A DNA stretch of 51,489 nt, taken from Thermoguttaceae bacterium (GTDB lineage Bacteria; Planctomycetota; Planctomycetia; Pirellulales; Thermoguttaceae). The stretch covers positions 1 to 51,489 of the forward strand of contig JAFSDX010000037.1 of assembly GCA_017436025.1 (NCBI GenBank). The letters run 5' to 3'. The notes below the pieces were generated by a model. The model made no database searches, had not been told where the DNA came from, and saw only the letters and a program-made list of their open reading frames with translations. Made by a program: the position numbers and the translations under genes. Shown here one piece after another: positions 17,025 through 25,400 of this stretch (position 1 is its first letter; every line of letters starts with the position of its first letter).

Positions 17025-17183
17025 AAGGCGGTCTTTCGTCTCTTGTCGATGCGGAAAATAGGTAAAATGGGAGGGAGGGCGAGACGTTGGGAAACGACGT
17101 CGCGGGACGCGCGGCGAACTTTCGCGACCGACGGAGCGAGCGTTTGTAAGCGACGCGTCGGGACGGAACGCCCCCTAACAAAC

Positions 17184-17212
17184 AGTATACTCAATTTCTT
17201 TTGTCGCGCCAA
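17184..17212 (-). promoter_or_regulatory. Promoter for the TPR gene
   Basis: On the minus strand TTGGCG (plus 17207-17212) and TATACT (17184-17189) are separated by 17 bp. The leader would be about 150 nt. Confidence 0.6.
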
Positions 17213-17412
17213 GACCGTTTTATAAAATTTTCCTGTTTTACCTAAGTTTCATATTTTAAAATTGCGGGTTAAAACGACCGTAAGACGGGCGCTTTGCGTC
17301 GAATGGGGAAGAAAGGAAAAATCGAAGCGGCGGCTTGCGACGGTTTGGCGAAACGTCGGCGGTAAAAATTGAAGAAAAACGGGGAAAAAACGCCGTCGCG
17401 CGGGAGCGCCGC

Positions 17413-17441
17413 TTGCGATTTTGCGGTCGAACCTTTATAAT
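17413..17441 (+). promoter_or_regulatory. Promoter for the [FeFe] hydrogenase gene
   Basis: TTGCGA (17413-17418) and a perfect TATAAT (17436-17441) are separated by 17 bp. Transcription would start near 17448, about 120 nt before the start codon. Confidence 0.7.
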
Positions 17442-17567
17442 CGAAAAGGAGAACGAACGTCGTTGAGAAATCGACGAACGAGGACCAAGAAACGTCGCCG
17501 AGCGAATCGTTCGACGAAAACGTCGGCGTCGCGGCGAAAACAAACGGACGAAAAAGGGGGAAGCGCG

Positions 17568-19352
17568 ATGAAACGGAACGACGAACAAGGCGACGCGAAG
17601 AAGGACGCGAAGAAGGACGCGAAGAAGTCGGGGACGCTCGAAGCGTTCGACGGCGCGGCGATCGGAGCGCGGATTCCGCGTCGGGAAGCGTTGAAAACGG
17701 GGGCGTTCGGACTCGCGTCGGCGGCGCTCGGGGCGAACGCTTTCGCGCAAGGCGGCGGGCGCGGCGGCGGACGCGGACGGGAACGCGGTTTTCAGCCGAT
17801 TCTCGATCGCGTCGCTCCGAACGCGGCGGCGAACGGGGGCGCGGACGACGAATTCCCTTACCATCTCGACGGTTGCAAAACGTTTAGCGAGTACAAAGCG
17901 TTGCGCAAACGCGAGCGGCGGCCCTGCGATCCGGTCGTCGTCGAACCGGACAACCCGTCGCTGACATACGAGCGTCGGCGTTGCGCGAACTGCGGGCGAT
18001 GCGACGAAGCGTGTATGGCGCAAACGATTTCGCACTGGTACCGCCGCGATACGTTAAAAGACGGCGTCTCGACAATCTGCGTAAACTGCGGACAATGCGT
18101 AACCGCGTGCAAGTTCAACGTCCTGCACGAGCGGCTCGATTACGTCGAGGTCGCGTCGGCGATTCGGGAAGTCGCGCTGGCGGCGCAAAACGAAGCGACG
18201 AGGAAAGCGGGGCAAAACGGCGAAAACGGAGAGAATGGGAAGACGGCGCAAACTTTCGTCGCGACGACGGCGCCGGCGCTCCGCGTTTCGCTCGGCGAAA
18301 TGTTCGGGCTCGAACCGGGCGCGAACCTCGAAGCGAAGCTCGCGGCGGCGTTGCGGCTGATCGGGTTCGATTTCGTTTTCGACGCGACGTTCGGCGCCGA
18401 CCTGACGATCGAGGAAGAGTCGCGGGAACTTTGGGCGCGCTTGAACGAGCCGAACGCGGGGCCGCTTTTCACTTCCTGTTGTCCGGCTTGGGTGAAGTTT
18501 GTCGAGACGTTTTACCCGGAATTCATCCCGAATTTGTCGACGACGCGGAGTCCGCTCCTGTCGCAAGGCGCGGCGATCAAAACGCGTTTCGCCGAGGAAA
18601 AAGGGCTCGACCCGGCGACGATGACGCACGTCGCGTTCGTTCCTTGCGTCGGGAAAAAGTTCGAGGCGACCCTGCCGAACGCGAACGCGGCCGGGCGATA
18701 TTGGAAGAACGAAACGATTCGCGATCTCGACTTCGCGCTGACGACCCGCGAACTCGCGTCTTGGCTGATGCAAACGAACGTCGACCCGGCGACGCTCGAC
18801 GACGAACCGTTCGACTCGACGCTCGGGAACGGAAGCGGCGCCGGAAAAATTTTTGGCGCGACCGGCGGCGTCGCGGAGGCGGCGCTTCGCAACCTTTGGA
18901 AAGTCGTCGAGGGAACCGACCCGCCGTCGGAACTCCTTAAATTCGAATCGCTTCGGGGAACGAAAGCGTTGAAGACGGCGACGGTCGAGATCGGCGGCAA
19001 AACGGTTCGCGTCGCGGTCGCGAGCGGGTTGGCGGCGGTTCGTCCGCTCTTGGAGACGCTAAAATCGACCGGCAAGATCGACTTTGATTTCGTCGAAGTA
19101 ATGGCCTGCCCCGGCGGTTGCGTCGGAGGCGGCGGTCAACCGAAGGTCGACGGAATGCGGCGCCCGACCGACGCTTGGCGGCAAAAGCGCGCCGACGGTC
19201 TTTTCGAAGGCGACGCGAAAGTCGCGCTCCGAACGAGCGGCGACAACCCGGAGATTCAAGCGTTTTACCGCGACTTCGTCGGCGAACCGCTCGGCGAACG
19301 CGCCAAATCGCTCTTTCATACGACGTTCGAAAAACGCGACGTTTGGAAGTAA
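17568..19352 (+). CDS. hydA: [FeFe] hydrogenase with predicted Tat signal, two [4Fe-4S] ferredoxin sites and H-cluster domain
   Basis: The enzyme interconverts protons and H2. I chose ATG 17568 because AGGGGG precedes it; 49 Arg-rich in-frame codons lie upstream. A charged N-terminus with three DAKK units, from exact 12-bp repeats, leads to PRREALKTGAFGLASAALGA (residues 38-57), a plausible twin-arginine signal ending near ANAFA. Ferredoxin-type clusters are CANCGRCDEAC (from Cys139) and CVNCGQCVTAC (from Cys171). The H-cluster motifs are L1 TSCCPAW (Cys304, Cys305), L2 VPCVGKKFE (Cys360) and L3 MACPGGCVGGGGQP (Cys514, Cys518). L2 normally begins Met-Pro-Cys; here the Met is Val358. Export would place the enzyme outside the cytoplasmic membrane. 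No HydEFG maturation genes or electron-transfer partner lie in the window. Confidence 0.88.
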   Translation: MKRNDEQGDAKKDAKKDAKKSGTLEAFDGAAIGARIPRREALKTGAFGLASAALGANAFAQGGGRGGGRGRERGFQPILDRVAPNAAANGGADDEFPYHLDGCKTFSEYKALRKRERRPCDPVVVEPDNPSLTYERRRCANCGRCDEACMAQTISHWYRRDTLKDGVSTICVNCGQCVTACKFNVLHERLDYVEVASAIREVALAAQNEATRKAGQNGENGENGKTAQTFVATTAPALRVSLGEMFGLEPGANLEAKLAAALRLIGFDFVFDATFGADLTIEEESRELWARLNEPNAGPLFTSCCPAWVKFVETFYPEFIPNLSTTRSPLLSQGAAIKTRFAEEKGLDPATMTHVAFVPCVGKKFEATLPNANAAGRYWKNETIRDLDFALTTRELASWLMQTNVDPATLDDEPFDSTLGNGSGAGKIFGATGGVAEAALRNLWKVVEGTDPPSELLKFESLRGTKALKTATVEIGGKTVRVAVASGLAAVRPLLETLKSTGKIDFDFVEVMACPGGCVGGGGQPKVDGMRRPTDAWRQKRADGLFEGDAKVALRTSGDNPEIQAFYRDFVGEPLGERAKSLFHTTFEKRDVWK

Positions 19353-19389
19353 CGCCGCGCCGAGCGACGAAAAAATTTGCGCGTCGCGT

Positions 19390-19418
19390 TTGCTTTTTCG
19401 ACGCAAAGTCGGTATAAT
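19390..19418 (+). promoter_or_regulatory. Promoter for the bPH2-domain gene
   Basis: TTGCTT (19390-19395) and a perfect TATAAT (19413-19418) are separated by 17 bp, about 90 nt before the start codon. Confidence 0.62.
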
Positions 19419-19506
19419 AATAAAGCGGAGCGTTTCGGCGGCGCGTCGTGCGTTTCCGCTTTTTATCGTATTGTCGAGCAACATTTAGCCAATAAGGATT
19501 AGTATA

Positions 19507-20397
19507 ATGGCGAAAACGAACGCGAACGCTTCCGCCGGGCCTTGGCGCGAGGGGCGGCCTTCTTTCAAAGCGTTTTATCCGGAAATTATTCTTTTAACGA
19601 TCGTTACGATCGCTTTCGTCGCGTTGGCCGCGCGGCTTAGCTGTTCCGCGACGAAGCCGACGACGGAAAACGCCGCGCCGACGCCCGTTGCGGACGCGAC
19701 GTTTTTCTCGACGCCGCAAGCGTTTGCGCAAGACGCTTCGCTCGACGCGCCCCTTGCGACCGAGGAAACGTCCGCGAACCAAGCCGACGAGAAGGTTGTC
19801 GCGCCGTTCAACGATTTAGAACCGGTCGAAGCGGTCGCGTCGGAAACGCAAGCGGAAGCGGAAACGGCGCCGGTCGCGTTGGAAACGGAAGCGGAAACGG
19901 AAACGGAAAACGTCGCGCCGCAAACGACGAAATCCGGGGCGTCCGTGAAAATTTTAGCGATTTGGGGCGTTTGCCTCGCGATTCCGGCGTTTCTGTGGAT
20001 TTGGCGCGCTTGGCGTTGGATTGTCGCGGTTTACGGCGTTCGATATGAAATTCGTTGCGATTCCGATAATCCGAAATCGACGACGATTCTGGTAACGCGC
20101 GGGATTTTTAACAAGAAAACCGACTCGATGCACATCGCGCAAGTCAAGGATATTCAAAGTTCGCAAACCTTTTTCCAAAAATACTTTCAAGGCGGCGTCG
20201 GTACGATCGCTCTCTTCACGCAAGACCTTACCGACGGCGTTCTCAAGATGGAAAATATGGAAGACCCGAACCGAGTTTTTAACGCGCTGGACGAGTTGCG
20301 CCGTCGTTACTGGGCGCTGGGCGGCGTCGGCGGTTTGGGCGGTCAAGCGAACGGTTTCGAGCCGGACGGTCTCGACGGAATGAGCGACGCGATGTAA
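19507..20397 (+). CDS. Two-helix membrane protein with a C-terminal bPH2 (YdbS/DUF304-like) domain
   Basis: The 296-residue protein begins at ATG 19507 after AAGGAT. One membrane helix lies at about residues 25-45 (PEIILLTIVTIAFVALAARL). A ~100-residue acidic, Glu/Ala/Thr-rich linker follows, presumably disordered, and then a second hydrophobic segment at about 149-172. The C-terminal ~100 residues (RYEIRCDSDNPKSTTILVTR, DSMHIAQVKDIQSSQTFFQK, GGVGTIALFTQ) match the bacterial PH-like fold of YdbS/YdbT-type proteins, in which a membrane-proximal beta domain is typical. The role of this family is poorly known. The long acidic linker is unusual. The GDPD gene follows 193 bp downstream. Confidence 0.72.
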   Translation: MAKTNANASAGPWREGRPSFKAFYPEIILLTIVTIAFVALAARLSCSATKPTTENAAPTPVADATFFSTPQAFAQDASLDAPLATEETSANQADEKVVAPFNDLEPVEAVASETQAEAETAPVALETEAETETENVAPQTTKSGASVKILAIWGVCLAIPAFLWIWRAWRWIVAVYGVRYEIRCDSDNPKSTTILVTRGIFNKKTDSMHIAQVKDIQSSQTFFQKYFQGGVGTIALFTQDLTDGVLKMENMEDPNRVFNALDELRRRYWALGGVGGLGGQANGFEPDGLDGMSDAM

Positions 20398-20525
20398 AAC
20401 TTTGCGTCGCATTGAGTTAATGAGTATAGGACGCGCTCCGACGCTTCGACGGGGAACGCGTCGCGTTTTTAGGTTTTCGGCCCGACGTTTGCGAGTCGGA
20501 CGCCGTCGAGCGTCGGCTCGCGCGT

Positions 20526-20537
20526 TCGTTCGAACGA
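20526..20537. promoter_or_regulatory. 12-bp palindrome upstream of the GDPD gene
   Basis: TCGTTCGAACGA is a perfect palindrome 53 bp before the start codon. In DNA this rich in TCG/CGA it could be chance. I found no promoter hexamers of quality nearby. Confidence 0.25.
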
Positions 20538-20590
20538 CGTCGGGACGTTTAGTTTCTTGGCTTTTAAATAAAGCGAGCGAAGGGGGTTAT

Positions 20591-22378
20591 ATGAAATGGA
20601 ATTTATCGAAAGCGGCGGCGACGGTCGCGGCGTTGTTGGCGGCGCTTCCGCTTGTCGCGTCGGGCGACGAAGCGCGTTGGACGTTGCGTAACATTCCGCG
20701 CGAAAAGGTAACGGTCGTCGCGCACCGCGGCGCGGGCGACTTGGCGCCGGAAAACTGTATGTCGTCTCTTGAAATGACTTGGGAGATGGGCGGAACGCCG
20801 GAAGTCGACGTGCGCTCGACGAAAGACGGGCGGATTTTGATGTTTCACGACGGCAACTTCGCCCGCGTTTGCCCGAACGCTCCGGCCGAACTTAAAGCCA
20901 AGGGCGTCGAGGACTTAACGTTCGACGAAGCTCGCGCGCTCGATATCGGCTCTTTCCGCGGCGAACAGTTCAAAGGCGAAAAAATTATCTCGATCGAAGA
21001 GATTGTCGACGCGTTGAAACAAAACAATCGACGCCGCGTCGTGATCGACGTGAAAAACGTTGATTTCGAAAAGCTTGCGAAAGCCGTATACGACGTGCGT
21101 TTCCAAGTAACGTTGACGTCGGGTAACGAAGCGCACCTCGAACGTTGGGCGGAAGTTTGCCCGAACGCCGACGCGACCCTTTGGATGGGGCTCGGCAAAA
21201 TGAAGGACGCCGACGTCGAAGCGCGTTTCGAAAAGTTGCGCGCCAGTAACTTCAAAGGTATCAACCGCTTGCAAATTCACGTAACGAAGGACGCCGACGG
21301 CAATGCGCAACCGTCGCTCGCTTGTTTACGCAAAGTCGCCGACGAACTGCGCGCTCGCGGAATCGAGTTCCAAACGATGGCGTGGCGGACGAAAACCTGC
21401 CCCGATTTGGCCGTCGACGTCGCGTTCCATAAGGCGTTGATGGAGGCCGGTTCCGCCGGTTTCGGCGCCGACCGCCCGGACGTTACCTTCCAAGCGCTCG
21501 ACGAATATTACGCGGAAGTTCCTGCGGATTGGAACGTTAGAGAAAATCTGCCGTTCGCGGAAATCCTCGTCCAAGGGCACCGCGGGATGGGCGGCGAAGC
21601 GCCGGAAGGGACGCTCGAAACCTTCCGCGCCGCGTGGGCGATCAACGTCGTGCCGGAAGCCGATATTCGCATGACGAAAGACGGCGTCATTATGTCCTTT
21701 CACGACAATAACTTCAAGCGCATCATTCCGGACGCGCCGGAAGACGTGAAGAAGCTCGGCGTCAAAGATTTTACGTATGAAGAGTGCCGCAAACTCGACG
21801 TCGGCGCGTATATGGGCGAAGCGTTTAAAGGTCAGCAAATGGCCGACTTAGACGAAATGATCGCCGCGCTCCAAGAAGACCCGCGCCGCTTGATTTTCTT
21901 CGACGTGAAACAAGTCGACTTCGAAGTTTTGGCGAAAGCGACCGAAGCGGTTCACCCGCAAATCATTTTGGCCAGCTCTAAGTACGACGAAATCAAGGCT
22001 TGGAAGAAGGTCGCGCCGCGTTCGAAGGGAATGCTTTGGATGCCGACGACGTGGAGCGGTACCGCCGAAGACTTGAAAGACCGTTTCGACAAAATTCGCG
22101 ACCAAAATTTCGCCGACCTCGACGCGTTGCAAGTCCATGTCGTCGTTGACGATAAAGGCGAAGTGAAACCGACGCTCGACGTTTTGCGTTACTGCGGGAC
22201 GGAGTGTCGCAAACGCGGCGTTACCTTCGAAACGCTTTCCTGGACGAACGGCGACAAAGCGTCGACGTATTGGACGCTTCTCGACGCCGGGTGCGCTTCT
22301 TTCGCGACCGATTACCCGACCGCGACGATGAAGGCGATCGGCGAATATTACGCGCGAGAAAAAGAAGAAAAGAAATAA
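20591..22378 (+). CDS. Secreted protein with two tandem glycerophosphodiester phosphodiesterase (GDPD) domains
   Basis: GDPD enzymes hydrolyse glycerophosphodiesters to glycerol-3-phosphate and an alcohol. I start at ATG 20591, which follows AGGGGG; 63 Arg-rich codons precede it in frame. The 595-residue product has a signal peptide (LSKAAATVAALLAALPLVAS). Two homologous domains follow, each with the GDPD catalytic signature. The first has VAHRGAGDLAPEN then PEVDVRSTKDGRILMFHD; the second has QGHRGMGGEAPEG then PEADIRMTKDGVIMSFHD. In both, the His-Arg pair, the Glu/Asp metal ligands and the second His are intact. The halves share further blocks (LTFDEARALDIGSF / FTYEECRKLDVGAY), so this is an internal duplication. 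Both sites look active. Phospholipid head-group or teichoic-acid-like substrates are possible but not shown. Confidence 0.86.
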   Translation: MKWNLSKAAATVAALLAALPLVASGDEARWTLRNIPREKVTVVAHRGAGDLAPENCMSSLEMTWEMGGTPEVDVRSTKDGRILMFHDGNFARVCPNAPAELKAKGVEDLTFDEARALDIGSFRGEQFKGEKIISIEEIVDALKQNNRRRVVIDVKNVDFEKLAKAVYDVRFQVTLTSGNEAHLERWAEVCPNADATLWMGLGKMKDADVEARFEKLRASNFKGINRLQIHVTKDADGNAQPSLACLRKVADELRARGIEFQTMAWRTKTCPDLAVDVAFHKALMEAGSAGFGADRPDVTFQALDEYYAEVPADWNVRENLPFAEILVQGHRGMGGEAPEGTLETFRAAWAINVVPEADIRMTKDGVIMSFHDNNFKRIIPDAPEDVKKLGVKDFTYEECRKLDVGAYMGEAFKGQQMADLDEMIAALQEDPRRLIFFDVKQVDFEVLAKATEAVHPQIILASSKYDEIKAWKKVAPRSKGMLWMPTTWSGTAEDLKDRFDKIRDQNFADLDALQVHVVVDDKGEVKPTLDVLRYCGTECRKRGVTFETLSWTNGDKASTYWTLLDAGCASFATDYPTATMKAIGEYYAREKEEKK

Positions 22379-22413
22379 TGCAAACTAAGTAAAAGAAGAG
22401 TTTGCGTAAAAAG

Positions 22414-22450
22414 AAAGGTCGAGCGTCGCAAAGAACGCTCGACCTTTTTT
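22414..22450. terminator. Bidirectional terminator between the GDPD and alpha-2-macroglobulin genes
   Basis: AAAGGTCGAGCGT (22414-22426) pairs perfectly with 22435-22447 around an 8-nt loop, followed by T residues on the plus strand. On the minus strand it is also followed by a T-rich stretch. Confidence 0.92.
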
Positions 22451-22469
22451 AACGACTCAACGCGGCAAA

Positions 22470-25400
22470 TTACTTGGCGTCGCCGCCGATTTCGCGGTCG
22501 AGAACGTTCGCCTTGAACTCGTCGGAGTTGCCTTTAAGTTCCGGCGCGTACATCGCTTCGACGCGAGTCGGAAGCGCGGAGAAACGACCCGGCGTCTCGG
22601 CGCGTAACCGATACGAAACGGTCGTTCGGCCCTGCGGAATCCGCGACGCGAAGAAGCAAACGCGGTCGTCTCGATACTCGACGTAAGCTCCGAGATTGTT
22701 GCCGTTATAACCGCTCGTCGTTTCGACCGGCTCGTATCCGGCGGCCTTGCGATCTTCGAGCAGAATCGACTCGTACTCGTTTTTACTTTCGAGCGTCAAC
22801 TCGACTTCGATAAGATCGCCGGAAGTAACTGAATCGCCGTTATTTAGCGCGACCTTTTCGAACCGCTCGACGCGTTGCGAAACCGCTTGCCCGCGTCCGC
22901 CCTCGACGAGCGACGTCGCGTCTTTTCTCGGAACGAGCTTGTAATAACGCCGCTCGACTTTTACTTCGAGTCCGGCTTTTTCAATCGGGTCTTCAAGCGT
23001 GAAGAATTCAAGGTAAGCGTTGTAATACAAGGGATTCGCGCCGGTCATTTTGAGGACGATTTCGCGGTCGCCGGACGCGATTTGCGCCGCGTCGAGGACG
23101 AGCGTTCCGTCCGTTTCGAAGAGCGTTTCCGGCGAATATTCGACCGTTTTTCGCAGTTCGCCGTCGACGTAAACCTCGACTTTCGAATCGGTTGCGAGTT
23201 CGTCGGTGCGGCGCAAATACTCGACGAACGCTTCGACGCAAACGGCGGAGTCGCGCGTCGAATTCCAGTAAGTCGCGTGTTTGCGGTTGTTAAGCAAATA
23301 CTTAACGAGGCGCGGCGCGTCGTCGGCGATTCCTAAGCGGCGGAGCGTTTCGGCGTCGACGCGACTTAACAGCTTTAAGTAAGCGGCTTGCGTCTCCATT
23401 TCGGAACCGTGCCAACGCCAAAAATACCAACCGGGAACGCCGTTCAGCGCGAGCCAAACCGTTTGGTTTTCGTTGTCGACCTTGCGATACTGAGAAAGAC
23501 GACGCAAAATCGTTTCAACGCGAGACTTAGCGACGGTTCGCGATTCGGCGAGTTCCGGCGTTTGGCCTTGCGTCGCCGTCTTCGTTTCGTCGTCGAGCGC
23601 GAGCGCAAACATTGAAAGCGGATAGAGTTGCAACTCGGTTCGCGCTTCCCAAAGAAACTCTTTCATCGTTGCGAAAAGTTCGGCGGGATTGTCGGTAATC
23701 GAAACGTTTTCCGTATCTTGCGTATCGACAAAAGTTTCGGAGAACGGAACCGGGCGGATTCCCGCTTCTGACAGCGTGTAATACACAAGCGCGTCGGCTT
23801 CGTCGGCGCCGTTTTTGTAGAGCCGCCAAGCGTCCGATTCGGCTTTGCGCTCGTCGCTCCAAACTTTGCCGCGTAAGATTTTAAGCGATTCTTCGCGTTG
23901 GTGGTTTTGGAGCCAAGCGATTCCGTTTTGGAGCGCGTGTTCCGGAACCGCTTGGTCGTTGGCGCGCGCCAAAATAAGCCCGCGAACGACGAGCGCGGTC
24001 ATTTCCGCCGTCGACCGTTCGCCGACGCCGGAGAACCAGCCCCAACCGCCGTCGTTGCATTGCGCCGCGACGAGTTTGTCGACGCCGATTTGCGCGAGTT
24101 TTCGCGCTTCGTTGACGTCGTAAACCGCCTTGTGAGAAGCGTTGCGACTCCATTGCGCGGCGCGTTCCTTGGCGTCGCCAAGTTCCTGCGCGTTCAGGTT
24201 CGCTCGTTTCTCTTTGAGCGACGCCAAGTCGACGCCGGAGTCGATGAGCGCTTTTTGCGCGATAACCAACGGAAGGAAACGGTTTAGCGTTTGCTCGTTG
24301 CAGCCGTAAGGATACTCGATCATATACGGCAGGGCGTCGAAAATCGCCCCGGCGAGCGTCGGCGAAAAGCGAACGGTTAGCTTCGTTGTTTCAGGACGGC
24401 GCGCTTCCGGAACGGTCAAACGGAACTTCGCTTCGCGCGGCGCTTTAGCGCCGGACGACGCTGCGTCGGCGGCGGGAATCATACCCGAGACGGCGATTTG
24501 CTTCGCCATACCGCGTTCCAAAATCGGGAGCGTCTCTTGAATCGCGTCCGACTCTTCGTCGGTCAACGCTTTCATCGTAAGCGTCGATTCGCCAACGCTT
24601 TGCGCTTTGACGAGCCAATCGACGCGCGCTTCGCCGCCGGCCGGAACGACGACGGTTCGCGTCGCGGCGTTCGTTCCGATTCCCGGAGCGTTCAGCGCGG
24701 AGCCGTCGGCGTTGTCGACGAGCGTAAGTCGCGGCGAATCGGCGTTTTCCGCGTCGAATTCGAGCGAAACTTGAACCGTTTTTTCAGAATCAAGGTAGTT
24801 GTGAACGATCGCCGAAAGAACCGCTTCGTCGTTTTGCGTCAGGAAACGCGGCTTCTGCATCCGGACGATAACGTCTTTGCGCGAAACGAATTCCGACGTT
24901 CCGCTGCCGACGCGCAATCCGGCGCCGACCGACCAAGCGGCGACTTTCCAAGTCGTTAAGTTTTCCGGCGTCTCGACTTCGATTTCGATAACGCCGTCGT
25001 CGTTCGGGAGCAAGTCGGCGGCCCAGAACGCCAAGTCGGCGAGGTTTTTACGCGTTGTCGCTTCAACGAACTCCGGTTGCGCCGAAGTTTGCGACGAAGA
25101 GCCGCCCATCGCGACCGCGCTGTCGCCGGTCTCTCTGCGTCGTATCGCGTTGGTTGCGCTCGACTTAAAGACGGCGCCGCCGCCCATTCCGCCTTCCATT
25201 GCGCCCGTCGCCATCGCGGGCGCCGGGGCCGCGGCCATTGACCGCGCGCTCATCGCCATTGGCGCGGCGTCCATTTCCATCGCGGCTTCTTCGACGACGG
25301 CGAAATCTTCCGCGTCGCCGTTCAGCGATAAAGCGCTGGAATTGGTGAAGATAGAACCGCCAAAAATTCCGAGGTCGCGCATTTTCGGCTCGGCGCCTTG

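Larger units (their letters stand above)
17025..17567. other. Divergent promoter region between the TPR and hydrogenase genes
   Basis: This 543-bp stretch has no supported gene. It contains a minus-strand promoter (17184-17212), a plus-strand promoter (17413-17441) and, in the presumed TPR leader, GGGAGGGAGGG at 17069-17079. The latter could form G-rich structure on the plus strand. Confidence 0.6.
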
